Shown piece by piece: positions 7,571 to 16,720 of a stretch of 64,000 bases of DNA. The position numbers and the translations under genes are program-made. Positions within the stretch are counted from its first letter, which is position 1; every line of letters starts with the position of its first letter. The DNA lies in contig JADJQZ010000001.1 in assembly GCA_016712465.1 (NCBI GenBank), positions 5,766,001-5,830,000 of the forward strand. Reading direction: 5' to 3'. This stretch comes from Candidatus Obscuribacter sp. (GTDB lineage: Bacteria; Cyanobacteriota; Vampirovibrionia; Obscuribacterales; Obscuribacteraceae). The notes beneath the pieces are model-generated. The model was not told the DNA's origin. It saw only the letters and a program-made list of their open reading frames with translations, and made no database searches.

Positions 7571-9018
7571 AACGCATGTTCTGGTATTTGGTATTGACCC
7601 CAACCTATCCTCGTTATACTTCCGTCTTTAAGCAAGCGCATCAGGGCACTATCAACGGTAGAACGTTTAGCAGTTTCGAGAAAGTCCTTAGCTGAAATCA
7701 GCGTTCCTCCCGGCAAGGCCTGAATTGTGCGCCGAAGCTCTGCTTCGAAGCGGTTTCTTTGCATCGGTTGTAACTCGGTAAGAGAATGTGCGCGTTGATT
7801 AGACTCTCGGATGAACTTGTGAGTCGCAATTCGTTGTGCTACGGCGGCGGCCACAAGAGGGTCCGGGCTATCCACCGCAAGTTTCCGCAGATCGGCTCCG
7901 AGCCGTTCCAGTTCCTTCTTGAGTCGGACCATGCTTAAACCTTCTTTGAGCCGCCTCAGTTCATTCTTATCCTGCTCTGAGACATGGGCACTCTCTAAAA
8001 CTCGTTGATATGGAGTTCTAGCTCTGTCATATTTTCTGTATGTTTTAGAGCCTTTCCGATGTTTGAATAGCAACTTCTGCGTTGGCTGAAAAAAATTGAT
8101 GTAGAGCCGAGCCACTGAGTAGTACTCATTGAGAATCCGCCAGGCCTTCTTTCCTTCGTATCGACTCTTCCCAACAAGCTTTCTTACCACTGAACCGTTC
8201 TTTTCTTCTATCCAGGCCTGGTCGTTTTTCTTGTACTCGCGGGACCGTGTAAAGGTCAGTCTTTTCAGCTCACACCATTTGACAAAGTCTTCATTCATGA
8301 ACTCACTACCATTATCGGAATCGAGTCCTTTCAGCGGAAAGGGCAGTACTTCGAGCACCTTCTCCAGCGCTGCTATGACTTCTATCGAACCTTTCCTTGT
8401 TAGTGCAATCGGCTCGGTCCAGCAGGTGGCGATGTCCGTCATGTTTAAGGTTGAAAGGTATCGTCCACTGACGTCTCTGGAGCAATGCGCGACGGTATCA
8501 ATTTCAAAGAATCCGGGCGTCACGTCACTCCATTCTGTGAAAGTTCGCACTTTCACCTTAGAGCGAACTAAAGACGAGCGCTTGGTTGTGCTGCGGCTTC
8601 GCTCATATTTTCGCCTTTCGCCCTTTAAAAGTCTGTCGACGCTTGAGGCACTGAGGGCAAGCAATTGGCTCCGTTCTTCGGCAGTCAGTTGCAGCGCTTG
8701 GGCTCTTTCGAGTTCCTGGACAAGATCCGGCAGAAAGGGAACCAGGCGTTTGGAGCAAATACGGTTGGACAAATGCCAGACCTCTATCAGCGCCAAGAGC
8801 ACATCCTTGCCAATCCTGGAGCGGCGCCCCAACCTCTTGCGGCTTTGTTCAGTCTTTTTGTTGAGTAATGAAATCGCATGCTTCCTGGAATACCCTGTTG
8901 CCTCAACAAATCCAGTCAGAATGCGCTTCCGCTCCTCCGGTCCGGCACTGGGGTACTGCATCCGCAACACCTCCAATAGCTCTTGCCTCGCTTGAATCGT
9001 CATGTTCAGCCTCATCAT
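7555..9018 (-). CDS. DDE (rve-fold) transposase
   Basis: About 487 residues. It has an N-terminal helix-turn-helix region (SAGPEERKRILTGFVEATGY, SRKHAISLL). A retroviral-integrase-type catalytic core follows, with first Asp in FFEIDTVAHC, second in LDSDNGSEF, and the Glu in QAWIEEKN; the spacing fits a D-D-35-E arrangement. The C-terminal part contains the basic KHRKGSKTYRKYDRARTPYQRV segment. The frame can be read from a TTG at 9066, but that codon lies inside the inner end-repeat. The ATG at 9018, preceded by GGGGCGAA, is the better start. No frameshift is seen, so it may be active. Confidence 0.88.
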   Translation of the reverse strand: MMRLNMTIQARQELLEVLRMQYPSAGPEERKRILTGFVEATGYSRKHAISLLNKKTEQSRKRLGRRSRIGKDVLLALIEVWHLSNRICSKRLVPFLPDLVQELERAQALQLTAEERSQLLALSASSVDRLLKGERRKYERSRSTTKRSSLVRSKVKVRTFTEWSDVTPGFFEIDTVAHCSRDVSGRYLSTLNMTDIATCWTEPIALTRKGSIEVIAALEKVLEVLPFPLKGLDSDNGSEFMNEDFVKWCELKRLTFTRSREYKKNDQAWIEEKNGSVVRKLVGKSRYEGKKAWRILNEYYSVARLYINFFQPTQKLLFKHRKGSKTYRKYDRARTPYQRVLESAHVSEQDKNELRRLKEGLSMVRLKKELERLGADLRKLAVDSPDPLVAAAVAQRIATHKFIRESNQRAHSLTELQPMQRNRFEAELRRTIQALPGGTLISAKDFLETAKRSTVDSALMRLLKDGSITRIGWGQYQIPEHALPVEC

Positions 9019-9186
9019 TTCGCCCCTTAACGAGGATGCTAAGGGGTACGATTTTATCTGAGGCAACTATTTCTTGCGGGTACGATTTATTGTGAGTCAA
9101 TGCGAATAATTTCGCCTTCGCCTAAGTTTGTGAAAACAGAGCCCGGTCGTCTCATCCGCCAAAGACTGCATGTCCGGCAACTGCCG

Positions 9187-10191
9187 CTAGAGACCCTGGT
9201 CTACTATCTTCACCTTAGCCAGGTCGCGCTTCTCTGCCGACTTATCGCCCAGTTTGGCATAGCAAGCCGCTCGCCTCACAAGCACCGGTCGAGTATCAGG
9301 TACCTTTTCCAGAGCCAGGCTCCATTGCTTTACGGCACCGGCATAATCCCCGAGACCTTCATAAGCTTTGGCCTTGATCGGCAAAACAAAAATAGCTTCC
9401 CGACAGTCATTTTTGCCGCTCAACTGTAACACCTTGTCACTGGCTGCAAGAGCACCTTTCCAATTCTTCAATCCCAACTCCATTTCGGCCAAGGTGTACC
9501 AGTGTTCCTTTCGAGCAGGGTCAATATGAATAGCCTTGACCATCAGCTCTTTTCCTTCTTCGAATTTGCCTAAACTGCGAGCGATTCTGGCGGTGCGATA
9601 GTAAGCGCCGGCCGGAGAAGGATTGGCCTTAATCATGACTTTCCCGGCCTCGTAGGCCTCCTCCAGACAATCACCGCTTTCGAAGCCGGATAGTGCCACC
9701 AGACAGGCATCGCTATTGGGATTGCGGCAGTGAATCGCCGCTAGAAAGTACTTCTTGGCTTCCTCCTCTCTGTCCAGCATCAATTGCACGCGCCCCATCT
9801 GGGCTAGAAAACGTGAATTATGCGGATCCAGAGAAAGGGCCTGAAGGGCTTGTTTCTCGGCCAGGGTAAACTGCCTTCGACTGATGGAGAGGGAACTCTC
9901 AGCCATCTTAATATAGCCAGCATCTTCACCGGCACTCCGGGCTTGCGCAAGATACTTTTCGGCTTCGTTGAAGGCCTTTCCTTTTGCAGTGCCCTGCAAA
10001 ACCATCAAACTATTAAAGGCGTGTTTCAGTTCCCAGGGGCTTGGATCTACAAACAGAGTCGGTCTAGCATGAGCGGAACAGACAGGTGCCAGTATGCCGG
10101 GTCCGTAATAGGTAGCCGACTCATCCATCGGCAGCGTGACAGGAACCACAATTAGAGAGAGTGCAGGAAGGAGCATTCGATAGCAATTCAT
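9187..10191 (-). CDS. secreted TPR-repeat protein
   Basis: A protein of 334 residues with a hydrophobic N-terminus (MLLPALSLIVVPVTL), likely a signal peptide or anchor. It has about seven TPR-like helix pairs, for example ALQALSLDPHNSRFLAQMGR, KAIHIDPARKEHWYTLAEME and YAGAVKQWSLALEKVPDTRP. It lies directly downstream, on the same strand, of the response-regulator gene with a 45-nt gap, so the two may share a transcript. The IS lies about 70 nt beyond its stop and has not disrupted it. It has no enzymatic motif and probably serves as a protein-interaction scaffold. Confidence 0.8.
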   Translation of the reverse strand: MNCYRMLLPALSLIVVPVTLPMDESATYYGPGILAPVCSAHARPTLFVDPSPWELKHAFNSLMVLQGTAKGKAFNEAEKYLAQARSAGEDAGYIKMAESSLSISRRQFTLAEKQALQALSLDPHNSRFLAQMGRVQLMLDREEEAKKYFLAAIHCRNPNSDACLVALSGFESGDCLEEAYEAGKVMIKANPSPAGAYYRTARIARSLGKFEEGKELMVKAIHIDPARKEHWYTLAEMELGLKNWKGALAASDKVLQLSGKNDCREAIFVLPIKAKAYEGLGDYAGAVKQWSLALEKVPDTRPVLVRRAACYAKLGDKSAEKRDLAKVKIVDQGL

Positions 10192-10236
10192 AAAGCAAGC
10201 TCCACAGATCCAAAGACTCAGATGGTAGGCAATTCC

Positions 10237-10905
10237 TCAAACAACTTTGTAGCCCAGGCCTTTCACGGTGACGATTAGCGAATTTTCGCCTTCCCCATCA
10301 ATTTTCTTACGCAAACGAGTAACACACTGCCTGACGGCATCTTCGGAGCTGTCCGATTCGGAATGCCAGACCTTGTTGAGCAGGTCATCAACGCTAAAAA
10401 CCTGCCCCCGGTGCCGTACAAGAAATTCCAGCAGGGAAATTTCCTTGGCTAAAAGGTTCAATTCCTCTTGCCCCCGCATCACTTTATGAAATTTCAGGTC
10501 AATTTGCAGGGGACCCAGTTGCACCAGCTCCGAGACCATTGGCTCCGGGCGACGCAAGAGTGCCCGCACCCGGGCGGAAAGCTCTTTCATGCTGAAGGGC
10601 TTGGGCAAATAATCGTCGGCACCGGCGTCAAGCCCGGTGACTCGGTCTTCCACCGATGACTTACCGGTGAGCATAAGAATGGGCAGAGTTCCACCGCGAC
10701 TGCGATACTCGCCGCAAACCTCGACACCCGACTTCCTCGGCAAGTCCCAGTCTAAAACCACTAGATCATACTGGTAGAGCTTGAGTCTTTGGGAAGCTTC
10801 CAGACCGCAGTCCACGTGCTCCACCACATTAGACTCAAACTCAAGAGCATCCACAATGGCCTCGGCCACTGCTTGATCGTCTTCCACCAAAAGAATTTTA
10901 GCCAC
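10237..10905 (-). CDS. OmpR/PhoB-family response regulator
   Basis: 222 residues with an N-terminal receiver domain: acidic pair in LVEDDQAVAE, phospho-acceptor Asp in LVVLDWDLP (about residue 51), LTGKSS and the conserved Lys in YLPKPFS. A C-terminal winged-helix Trans_reg_C domain follows (AKEISLLEFLVRHRGQVFS, VRQCVTRLRKKI, VKGLGYKV). The start is GTG at 10905 with AGGA 7 nt upstream. No histidine kinase gene is adjacent, so its partner is elsewhere. It is followed on the same strand by a secreted TPR protein. Confidence 0.94.
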   Translation of the reverse strand: MAKILLVEDDQAVAEAIVDALEFESNVVEHVDCGLEASQRLKLYQYDLVVLDWDLPRKSGVEVCGEYRSRGGTLPILMLTGKSSVEDRVTGLDAGADDYLPKPFSMKELSARVRALLRRPEPMVSELVQLGPLQIDLKFHKVMRGQEELNLLAKEISLLEFLVRHRGQVFSVDDLLNKVWHSESDSSEDAVRQCVTRLRKKIDGEGENSLIVTVKGLGYKVV

Positions 10906-11137
10906 GCTTAAGTCCTATCTTTGTCGCCGACCTTGTCAACCTGAAACTGCGCCAGGCCACTATTGTTCCACACAAGATAGTCTTAAACTGCATGGCATCC
11001 AAGCCAAGCCCCAAAGGACGTTGACATGCCGACATCTGAGCCCTAAGCCGCTCCGGCATAACCGAAGCCTGAGCGAAGCCGCTCAGACATAACCGACTTT
11101 CGAGCCCGACGCGATTGCCTGGGAGTGCCAGCGTCTC

Positions 11138-13009
11138 TTAAGCCTGACCGTTATCGTTCAAGCGGATACCGTATAGCGGTTGTCCGTTTCTCACGAAACG
11201 ACCGAAAGCGCTCATGAGGGGCTGATTGGATTTCCAGGTGCCGGAGCTGGAAGAGTTGGCGCCTACATAAATCTGTCCATCGGGACCAATCCGCTCCACG
11301 ATACCGATGTGATCGGAACCGCCGGCGCGACCGGGACCACCGAAGACTACGTCGCCGGGCTTCACATCTCTGATGCTGACCTTGTCGGCACCTCTCCGCA
11401 AGAGCTGCTGGGCGAGAGCATGGGCACCTGCCATCGGATCTACATCCACACCGGCCTGGCGGAGTACTTCCGATACGGAAGCAGCGCAGCCCAGACGTCC
11501 ACCCTGCACGGAAGCAGCAAATCTGGTCCACATAGCGTTACCGTGAGCATCTTTAGAGGCGGCAACAATACCGTTAGCATCGCCGTTCCAATCGAAACCT
11601 TCGCCGCGGCTCTGGGTGGCGGCTGCCGCCAACTGCCATTTATTCTTGGCAGCGCTCATGTAGTCTCTGTTACCGGCATCTGCCATATCTTCTGCAGTAG
11701 GCACGCGGCCCAGGTGCATAGCCAGGGCTATCTGACCGGGATCGACTTCTTTGCCGGGGTTCTGCTCGGCAATGGTTTTGGAGTAGTTATTGATCAGATC
11801 TTTAGCAGCCAGCTCCTGCACTTCCTTGCCGAAAGTGCCGAGGATATCTTTTCTGTCTTGCTCGGTGAGCTTGCCCTGCTCGGTGCCTTCCATTTTCTTG
11901 AGCACATCGGGGGTTTCGCCCTTGGCCAACTGCTCTTTCATTTTCTTCATGCGGGCAGCAGTACCGGGAGGCACCAGCCCCTTACGCTCTTGCTCTTCCA
12001 GAGCTTCAATATCAAGACCGGAAAGCCAGGAGCGGAAATGATCGGCCGTCATACCGTAGGCGCCCACGGCATGACCACGTCCACGGCGATAACCGATATG
12101 CTCGTGGTCGCCCTTGGAACCATTCAAGCTGGAAACAGTATCTTTGATCAGTTCAACAGCGTCGACTTTACCGTTGCGGGCTTTGAAATCACGTCCGGGG
12201 AACATGTCGGACACTTCGCCGGAGGAAAGACGTCCACCGCTTCTGGAACCGGTGAAACGATTGCCGCCCTGCACGGCACCGGCATCGGAACCATCGGGTA
12301 CATTGGCTCGCTGTCCAGCTCTTCTAGCGGCGGCGGCAGCTTCCTCGGGCACCAGGCCCTGGGGATTCTCTAGATCGATGCCTTTGCCGGCCAGAGCCGG
12401 ATTCTGTTCCTTCAATCTGGCATCCAGATATTTGTATAGTTCAGCTACCGACTTCTGCTGAGCATCGGTAGGATTGACGGCGCCATCGGGACGCTCAAGA
12501 CCTACAACTACATTACCGCTGCTCAAGATCTCGGGATTATTGATCATCTCCACCCGACCATCGGCTTTTACAATCAGGTCGGGCTTTTTGCCCTGCTGTT
12601 CAAGGGTGTCGGCAAAGCCTACTTCGATCTTCGGCTTTTCAAAGGAAGTAATAGGTCTGGGCTCAGACTTAGTGGTGTCGCTGAAGTTGTCGCGCCCCTT
12701 AGCTGTAGAATCGGCAATTACGCCGGCTTTTACCAGATCATCCAGGGACTTCTTGGGACTGAGCGCCCCTTCTGTCAAAGTCATGGGCTGCAAATTGGTA
12801 GCCGCAGTGTTGTCTGTTGTGCTGGTCTGGCGCAAAATATCACCGCGACCATCCAGCGAAGCCATTTGCAGGCGCCCTCTGGCGTGCTTTTGACCAGATC
12901 CCACGGAACTATCCCCGGCATCTGCTCCCACATCTAAGGAACCGGTACCGGAACCAAGCGACAGGCCGGAACCCGCGTGGGAAAATTTAATAGGTTTATG
13001 TGATTCCAC
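11138..13009 (-). CDS. large Gly/Ser-rich protein with C-terminal Cys/His amidase-like domain
   Basis: 623 residues with no classical signal peptide; the N-terminus is Gly/Ser-rich (GSGLSLGSGTGSLDVGADAG). The middle is polar and mostly helical. The last 130 residues look like a CHAP/NlpC-P60-type cysteine peptidase or amidase: catalytic Cys in GRLGCAASVSEVL, KPGDVVFGGPG, and the His in SDHIGIVERIG followed by GANSSSSGTW. Such domains cut peptidoglycan peptides. The export route is not visible from the sequence. The assignment rests on the Cys-His spacing only. An intergenic stretch of about 290 bp precedes it. Confidence 0.7.
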   Translation of the reverse strand: MESHKPIKFSHAGSGLSLGSGTGSLDVGADAGDSSVGSGQKHARGRLQMASLDGRGDILRQTSTTDNTAATNLQPMTLTEGALSPKKSLDDLVKAGVIADSTAKGRDNFSDTTKSEPRPITSFEKPKIEVGFADTLEQQGKKPDLIVKADGRVEMINNPEILSSGNVVVGLERPDGAVNPTDAQQKSVAELYKYLDARLKEQNPALAGKGIDLENPQGLVPEEAAAAARRAGQRANVPDGSDAGAVQGGNRFTGSRSGGRLSSGEVSDMFPGRDFKARNGKVDAVELIKDTVSSLNGSKGDHEHIGYRRGRGHAVGAYGMTADHFRSWLSGLDIEALEEQERKGLVPPGTAARMKKMKEQLAKGETPDVLKKMEGTEQGKLTEQDRKDILGTFGKEVQELAAKDLINNYSKTIAEQNPGKEVDPGQIALAMHLGRVPTAEDMADAGNRDYMSAAKNKWQLAAAATQSRGEGFDWNGDANGIVAASKDAHGNAMWTRFAASVQGGRLGCAASVSEVLRQAGVDVDPMAGAHALAQQLLRRGADKVSIRDVKPGDVVFGGPGRAGGSDHIGIVERIGPDGQIYVGANSSSSGTWKSNQPLMSAFGRFVRNGQPLYGIRLNDNGQA

Positions 13010-13296
13010 AGTAGTTTTCTCCGTACCTTAAGAAATCGGGGGTTTTTGGGGAGCTAAGGTTCAGCACATCAAGGCTGTTTGGAAAACCATGCCTCAATAT
13101 ATGTCAGATAGCCGAAAGTGCACAGTGGGCCGGCTACGTAGGAATCCCATGAATTGCATTAATTTAGCCCCCAAATTGCCACAATTAACTGCAAAACTAG
13201 CGAAAGCGCCCCTCTATGCAGAGCCGGGCGCTCTTTAACAGGGCGAGCTTTCACTGCTAAAATCGCTTCTTCCCGCTAGCAAAAGGCCGCTTACTT

Positions 13297-13857
13297 ATGA
13301 AAAGGTCAATGACCCTGCAACTCCTTTCCCTGCTCTGCCTGCCTGCACTGCTCACGGCCTGCTCCCAGAGCGGAGACAGCACCGTCGCAGCCAGCCAAAC
13401 TGCACAGACAGCAAAGTCTTCTGATGAAAATCAGAATTCTTCCGGCAACGAGCCGAAATGGAACATCAGCAGACGAGACTCTAATGATCCGGAACTCGCC
13501 GCCGCCAAGCGTGAAGCACAAAGGCACTGGCCGATGTTTCGCGACAAATTCACAAGCACCGCCTCAAAATCAGAATTCAGCATTAAGGTCCCCTTCAGTG
13601 ATGGTGAGCACACTGAGCACATGTGGCTGGAGGTAAATTCTATAGACGGCGAAGAAATCTAAGGTACGATCAGTAATACGCCCGACGTTCTGAAAAACTT
13701 AAAAGCGGGTCAAACCGTAAAGGTGCCGAGAGCAGAGGTCGAAGACTGGTCTTATCCTGCTGAAGGCAAACAAATCGGCGGCTGGAGCATCGCTGTATTC
13801 GTAAAAAGAAACCCTGAGCTAAAAGACAAACTGCCGGTGTACGAACAGCCTCAGTAG
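13297..13857 (+). pseudogene. DUF2314-type lipoprotein gene interrupted by an in-frame TAA
   Basis: The frame starts at ATG 13297 with a lipoprotein signal (LLSLLCLPALLTACS; lipobox Cys about residue 22). It continues through a DUF2314-like domain (FSIKVPFSDGEHTEHMWLEV) and stops at TAA 13660-13662 after NSIDGEEI. The same frame then resumes with GTISNTPDVLKNLKAGQTVK and runs to TAG at 13855-13857, completing the domain (VPRAEVEDWSY). A single base change from a Lys or Gln codon explains the stop. The upper part alone would give a 121-residue truncated protein. Either the gene is newly dead or the stop is read through. Confidence 0.85.
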
Positions 13858-14135
13858 GCTACCCATTTCACTTTCAGAACCTTCGGCGGCAGCTCAAGGC
13901 CCTAGTCGCTCAAAAAGAATCGCGCCCGGCGGCTCTTTCGAACCACCGGACTCGAATCTCTACCTCCCCACGAAAAGCAATCAAATAGACCGGCTGTGTT
14001 GACTTACATTTATTGCCGCTTCTCTTGCGCCAGTGGCACCGCGTCTCTTTGTGCTACTAATCTATTGCCGCTTCCGTGAAAAAAGCGTGAGCAAATTTAA
14101 GACCGCTAAAACTTTTTTCGTTCCTGAAAATCACT

Positions 14136-15101
14136 CTAGGCTGTTGCCCTTGAACCCTTGGTCAGACGCTCTTTCAAAGAATCATTCTTGAGTCGACCCA
14201 GGACGCCCTCAAGCGTCCGGGGATTATCCAGCATGGCATGACCGACCTTGAGTGAATTAATGGAATTCTTCTTGCCGCCATGATCAGCTATATATTGCTC
14301 TTTCAGGGCGCGAGTCAGTTGGCGCAGTTCAGCCCTTGAAACTTCTCCGCCCAGGCTCTCGAGAATCCGCTGAGCTGCGGCAAAGGGACCCTCACCGGCT
14401 TTTATCACAGACGCTTCCTTCAACTTGCCGTTGAGGGCCTTCTCTTCACCGCCGCCGGGCTTGACGGCGTTAGCTTTCTCTTCCATGGCGGCAAGGCGGT
14501 CCTGCCTGTTAAAGATTCCTTTTGTATAAGACTCTTTCGAAATATTGCCGTTCTCATCTTTGAATGCCTTCAGCGATGGACTATCGAAGCCTCTTTCTAG
14601 CATGGCTACAGACTGCACGAAATCTTGCGGATACTTCTCATTACCGCCCTTGCCGTCACCATTGAGGTCGGCTTCTTTGAGAAACTTGCGCATACCTTGC
14701 CTGGTAATGGCCCCGCCCGCCACCGGATCCAGACCTTGCAAATGTTCAAGATGCGGGGCGGCACTATCCCGGAAGAGAGCGCCACCAATTCGCTCCAGTG
14801 CTTGATTCTGGCTCTTGAAAGTAGTCACATCCCCATCAGGGAGAGGGGGCTGCTTCTGGTCACCGACCCTGGCTACTTCTGTTTTACCGAGATCGCCTGA
14901 ACCATTCTTGCCGAGATCGCCTGCACCACTCTTGCCGGGCTCGCCTGCACCACTCTTGCCGTGCTCGCCTGCACCAAAACGCAAGGCATCGGCCTGGGCC
15001 TGCAATCGCCCTTCGCCGCTGGAGCCGGAACCGTCGCTATTTCGCACAGACAAGTCTGTACGCTCTTCAACACCTGAAAAGGATTTTGCCGACATATTCA
15101 A
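14136..15101 (-). CDS. uncharacterised protein with octapeptide repeats and an EF-hand-like loop
   Basis: 321 residues without a signal peptide. Residues 45-75 hold four tandem octapeptides of the form GAGEHGKS (24-bp DNA repeat, about 14880-14975). A single calcium-loop-like stretch, DLNGDGKGGNEKY, lies about residue 147. The C-terminal half is helical and charged (AELRQLTRALKEQYIADHGG). It is not a recognised family. Its Ser/Gly-rich N-terminus resembles that of the protein at 11138-13009, so the two may share a secretion route or localisation. ATGs at 15101 and 15095 are both usable. Confidence 0.65.
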   Translation of the reverse strand: MNMSAKSFSGVEERTDLSVRNSDGSGSSGEGRLQAQADALRFGAGEHGKSGAGEPGKSGAGDLGKNGSGDLGKTEVARVGDQKQPPLPDGDVTTFKSQNQALERIGGALFRDSAAPHLEHLQGLDPVAGGAITRQGMRKFLKEADLNGDGKGGNEKYPQDFVQSVAMLERGFDSPSLKAFKDENGNISKESYTKGIFNRQDRLAAMEEKANAVKPGGGEEKALNGKLKEASVIKAGEGPFAAAQRILESLGGEVSRAELRQLTRALKEQYIADHGGKKNSINSLKVGHAMLDNPRTLEGVLGRLKNDSLKERLTKGSRATA

Positions 15102-15165
15102 TCAATCTCAAACTGAGGAAACGGGAGGTAAATTGCAGTCTAAGCGCCCAAGCGTAAAAAACTTG

Positions 15166-15585
15166 TTAATCCCCGGCAGATGCTCCCGCCCCCTGCTTCC
15201 TCGCCGCCGGTACGAAAAACAACAGGTGCACGGCTAAAGAAACCAGCAGCATCACTATTTCTAAATAGGGAGTTTCGGCACCGAATCCCTTACTATTCTC
15301 GAAGCGAGCAGCCGCCATAAAGGCCGAGGCCTGTTCCCAGATAAAAATCAAGGCACTGAATAACAAATAAACAGCCGGTGCCGGCAACAACTTCAACTTG
15401 CCGGAGACGATAAAAACCATTATTGCCGTAAGGGAAATCAGCCACTGAAAAACCATCAAACCCGGCATAAAAGAAAGAGCAAAAAAACTTTTGAAACCAA
15501 GCAAAACCCGGCTCGCCCAGAGAACAATCTGAATGGCGAAAGAGGCTATGGAGACAAAGAAATAGTAACGCTCAAACCACATCAA
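15166..15585 (-). CDS. four-helix integral membrane protein
   Basis: 139 residues with four hydrophobic segments: YYFFVSIASFAIQIVLWA, FALSFMPGLMVFQWLISLTA/IMVFIV, AVYLLFSALIFIW, and EIVMLLVSLAVHLLFFVPA. There are no functional motifs and the family is not recognised. It follows two SAF-domain proteins on the same strand after a 50-nt gap, so it may belong to the same unit and be linked to the nearby Tad-like genes. Confidence 0.7.
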   Translation of the reverse strand: MMWFERYYFFVSIASFAIQIVLWASRVLLGFKSFFALSFMPGLMVFQWLISLTAIMVFIVSGKLKLLPAPAVYLLFSALIFIWEQASAFMAAARFENSKGFGAETPYLEIVMLLVSLAVHLLFFVPAARKQGAGASAGD

Positions 15586-15635
15586 TTACCTTTCAATTTC
15601 TCCAGCCGCTCCGGTTTGACGACACAAGCGAAACT

Positions 15636-15956
15636 CTATTCGAGCTCCTGCTCCAGCAAAACCTGTCCCTTGACCAGTCCATAGTGAGATTTCTTACCAA
15701 GGGCCTGCTTCAACTGTTGCAGTTCGCCGCCCACCTGCCGATTGGCAAATACTTCCACTTCCTCCAGATGCTGCGACCCTAGCACTACCTGCGGTGGCAC
15801 ATCCGTTTTCGCCTTGACGAGCTTAACCATGACAGAAACATTTTCCAGCTTCTGTACATTGATTTCGCCCCGGGCCACTTCACAGCCGGCATAATAGCCC
15901 GACCAAACGAGAAACGGCAAAAGTACCATGTAATAAGCAAAGGGCTTCAGATTCAC
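15636..15956 (-). CDS. membrane-anchored single SAF-like domain protein (CpaB-like)
   Basis: 106 residues: one N-terminal anchor (YYMVLLPFLVWSGYYAG), then a short SAF-like beta-clip (VKAKTDVPPQVVLGSQHLEE, later GLVKGQVLLEQELE). This has the pattern of the CpaB/RcpC Flp-pilus protein and of FlgA. It is much shorter than CpaB, which is usually about 250-300 residues. Its ATG overlaps the stop of the upstream, similar gene by 4 nt, so the pair is translationally coupled. The Tad context supports a pilus-assembly role. Confidence 0.65.
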   Translation of the reverse strand: MNLKPFAYYMVLLPFLVWSGYYAGCEVARGEINVQKLENVSVMVKLVKAKTDVPPQVVLGSQHLEEVEVFANRQVGGELQQLKQALGKKSHYGLVKGQVLLEQELE

Positions 15957-16372
15957 CTTACCCCTCCGGCTTTCGGTTGGCTCTCATCATCCTGAGCGCT
16001 CCTCAAATTACCATCGGCTTTCCCTACGGGTACGAGGTCATGCCGGCTGACATAGCCGCCCTTGCGCAAAGTCCACTTAACCTGCCGCCCCATGCATTCA
16101 GAAGCAAAGCCAAGAGAATCTGCATAAACTTGAGGCATCTTGACCCGCACTTCCTCTACATTCTCGAATTCCACTTTGCCGGAGGCGGGAATATCGCGCA
16201 CAACTTTGACCAGTTGCAAGGTAATGGGCTCTTTGCCAATCAAAGGTTGTTTCTTAAAATGAGCCCAGGTGGACGAAAAGCCCCAAAAATAACCAAGCCC
16301 AATAGAACCCAGAAATATAGCCAGGCTGCCGAGGATTACCAGGAGTTGCTTGGAGGAATTGGAACTGGTCAT
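15953..16372 (-). CDS. membrane-anchored single SAF-like domain protein (CpaB-like)
   Basis: 139 residues with an N-terminal membrane segment (LLVILGSLAIFLGSIGLGYF). A SAF-like region follows: VKVVRDIPASGKVEFENVEE, VRVKMPQVYADSL, and RKGGYVSRHDLVPVG. This is the arrangement of CpaB, but with a single domain. It is coupled to the neighbouring paralogue by a 4-nt ATGA overlap. It is transcribed divergently from the TadE/TadG-like genes starting at 16721. Together the pair may replace one two-domain CpaB; this is an inference. Confidence 0.65.
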   Translation of the reverse strand: MTSSNSSKQLLVILGSLAIFLGSIGLGYFWGFSSTWAHFKKQPLIGKEPITLQLVKVVRDIPASGKVEFENVEEVRVKMPQVYADSLGFASECMGRQVKWTLRKGGYVSRHDLVPVGKADGNLRSAQDDESQPKAGGVR

Positions 16373-16720
16373 ACTTCGCTCAATTTAACTAACCTAAGGA
16401 TACCTGCCTGCAGATGGTTTAGACACAAAATAAACGGCATGTAAAAAAGCAACCGCCGCAGTCAGACCACCAAACTTTCGCCACAGCCAAACCACCATTA
16501 CTTTGCTGGTCGAAAAGCCCAACTTGCAAGGGTCGTAACTACCGTAAATTTGAGCTACGCTGCCACCGATTTCCCTCTAATTCAAGGGCTAAGGGTACCA
16601 CGCTAAGTGAGCAAAGATAATGTTTTCTGGAGTTTAAGACACGGATATCCGGGTAGGGAATATATACATCAGGCAGACCGCTTACCCTCGCTCAGGCATC
16701 ATCAGCCGCAGGTTCAAAAT

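Larger units (their letters stand above)
7408..9115 (-). mobile_element. complete DDE-transposase insertion sequence with double-motif inverted ends
   Basis: One transposase gene is flanked by long imperfect inverted repeats. Each end carries two direct copies of a roughly 23-bp motif (TTGCGTCA, a short spacer, then AATCGTACC): left at 7428-7450 and 7463-7484, right (inverted) at 9045-9067 and 9079-9100. The 10-mer GCGAAATTAT lies outside them at 7408-7417 and inverted at 9106-9115. The outer boundary is therefore approximate and no target duplication was identified. The transposase style (rve fold, KKNDQAWIEEKN) suggests the IS1202/ISNCY-like groups. Confidence 0.8.

Noticed and set aside
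8129..8995. Rightward 288-codon frame inside the transposase
   Set aside because: Ser/Leu-rich antisense shadow of the transposase coding strand; no family features.
11180..12373. Rightward 397-codon frame opposite the amidase-like gene
   Set aside because: Antisense shadow; the leftward frame has the Cys/His domain and a consistent composition.
13915..13990. tRNA-like TTCGAA and TCGAATC motifs
   Set aside because: Flanking bases do not form T-arm or acceptor stems on either strand.
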